Assembly (NCBI RefSeq): GCF_000332475.2
Contig: NZ_AOGX02000008.1
Location: forward strand, 266,087-330,086
Origin: Leptospira yanagawae serovar Saopaulo str. Sao Paulo = ATCC 700523
GTDB taxonomy: Bacteria > Spirochaetota > Leptospiria > Leptospirales > Leptospiraceae
Direction: 5' to 3'
DNA: 64,000 nucleotides
In this document: positions 63,767-64,000 of the stretch, piece by piece
How positions within the stretch are numbered: the stretch's first letter is position 1
Layout of the letters: each line of letters begins with the position of its first letter
Notes under the pieces: model-generated
Told to the model about the DNA's origin: nothing
Databases searched by the model: none
The model's input: only the letters and a program-made list of their open reading frames with translations
Translations under genes and position numbers: made by a program

Positions 63767-64000
63767 TGACCTGCCCCCCAAAAATTGGACCACTTGATAA
63801 GTTAGTTTTCCTCCGATAAATAGGAGTAAAGCATGGCGAAGAAAAGAGTAGAAGAACCTAAGATATTCCAAATTCTAAAAGAAGCAGAATCTGGAGTTAC
63901 GATCAAAGAATTATCAAGAAAATATGGTTTTACAGAGCAAACTTTGTATAGATGGCGTAATCAATATGGAGGTCTTGAATTAAGTGACATACCAAAAAAT
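63767..64000 (+). mobile_element. IS3-type insertion sequence, left end (runs off window)
   Basis: The end begins TGACCTGCCCCCC (63767), followed by a ribosome site and a transposase OrfA start at 63833. Only the left 234 bp lie in the window. Its insertion has cut the SulP-type gene. Confidence 0.8.
63833..64000 (+). CDS. IS3-family transposase OrfA (partial)
   Basis: The first 56 codons of an OrfA protein with an HTH (FQILKEAESGVTIKELSRKYGFTEQTLYRWRNQYGG). AGGAG at 63822-63826 supports ATG 63833. Continues beyond the right edge. It differs from the OrfA at 60232, so the two insertion sequences are not the same. Confidence 0.9.
   Translation, partial: MAKKRVEEPKIFQILKEAESGVTIKELSRKYGFTEQTLYRWRNQYGGLELSDIPKN

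Overview
The window looks like a chromosomal segment of a Leptospira species, probably a saprophytic or intermediate one of the L. biflexa type (inference). Pointers are the AT-rich coding style, frequent TTG/GTG starts, many exported proteins with a loose spirochaetal lipobox, a KDO/heptose LPS pathway, a B12-dependent class II ribonucleotide reductase, and a complete type II secretion operon. Coding is dense up to about 58 kb and then loosens into an accessory region with two IS3-family elements.

Layout. 1-11.4 kb: end of an ExbD/TolR gene, BamA (Omp85), a UvrD/PcrA helicase, an inositol-phosphatase-family enzyme with a glycosyltransferase, a TlpA-like thioredoxin and a long-chain acyl-CoA ligase. 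11.4-18.7 kb: a Lon-N domain protein, then envelope genes on the + strand: split heptose kinase/adenylyltransferase (rfaE1, rfaE2), pyrG, kdsA, and lptC-lptA-lptB. 18.7-25.3 kb: rpoN, hprK, ptsH (HPr), an NtrY-type kinase and an NtrX-type AAA+ regulator that lacks the GAFTGA loop, with tight overlaps, then a divergent uracil-DNA-glycosylase-like protein. 25.3-33 kb: priA (one zinc site missing), fmt, a PASTA protein, rpe, then rpsP-khpA-rimM-trmD-rplS and rnhB. Four successive genes of this ribosome-maturation block appear to start with TTG, and rnhB has no ATG/GTG/TTG ahead of its catalytic motif.

33-37.4 kb: an orphan FlhB-C-terminal-like protein, an HD-GYP protein with a substituted HD histidine, a YraN-family protein and comM (minus strand). 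37.4-50.8 kb: a lipoprotein, a LysM/M23 peptidase and gspC-D-E-F-G-H-I-J-K-L-M-N in one direction, closed by a strong bidirectional terminator. 51-54.7 kb: nrdJ on the minus strand. 54.9-56.5 kb: tRNA-Asn(GTT), an L,D-transpeptidase-like protein and a lipoprotein with its own promoter.

56.5-64 kb: accessory region. A Baeyer-Villiger-type flavin monooxygenase diverges from an ArsR-family repressor/AHSA1 (SRPBCC) pair. That pair is preceded by four palindromic boxes spaced exactly 16 bp apart and abutting the start codon. Next come about 770 bp of apparently decayed DNA, a small lipoprotein whose upstream region was replaced by a complete IS3-family element (60172-61415, matching 3-bp flanks, predicted -1 frameshift site), another lipoprotein, a DoxX-like membrane protein, and a carbonic anhydrase domain. 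The carbonic anhydrase is the tail of a SulP-type transporter fusion cut by a second IS3-type element that runs off the right edge.

No CRISPR array, prophage or rRNA was seen. The most unusual signals are the 16-bp-phased operator array, the regulator without GAFTGA next to rpoN, the one-zinc PriA, the rnhB start and the disrupted SulP-carbonic anhydrase gene.
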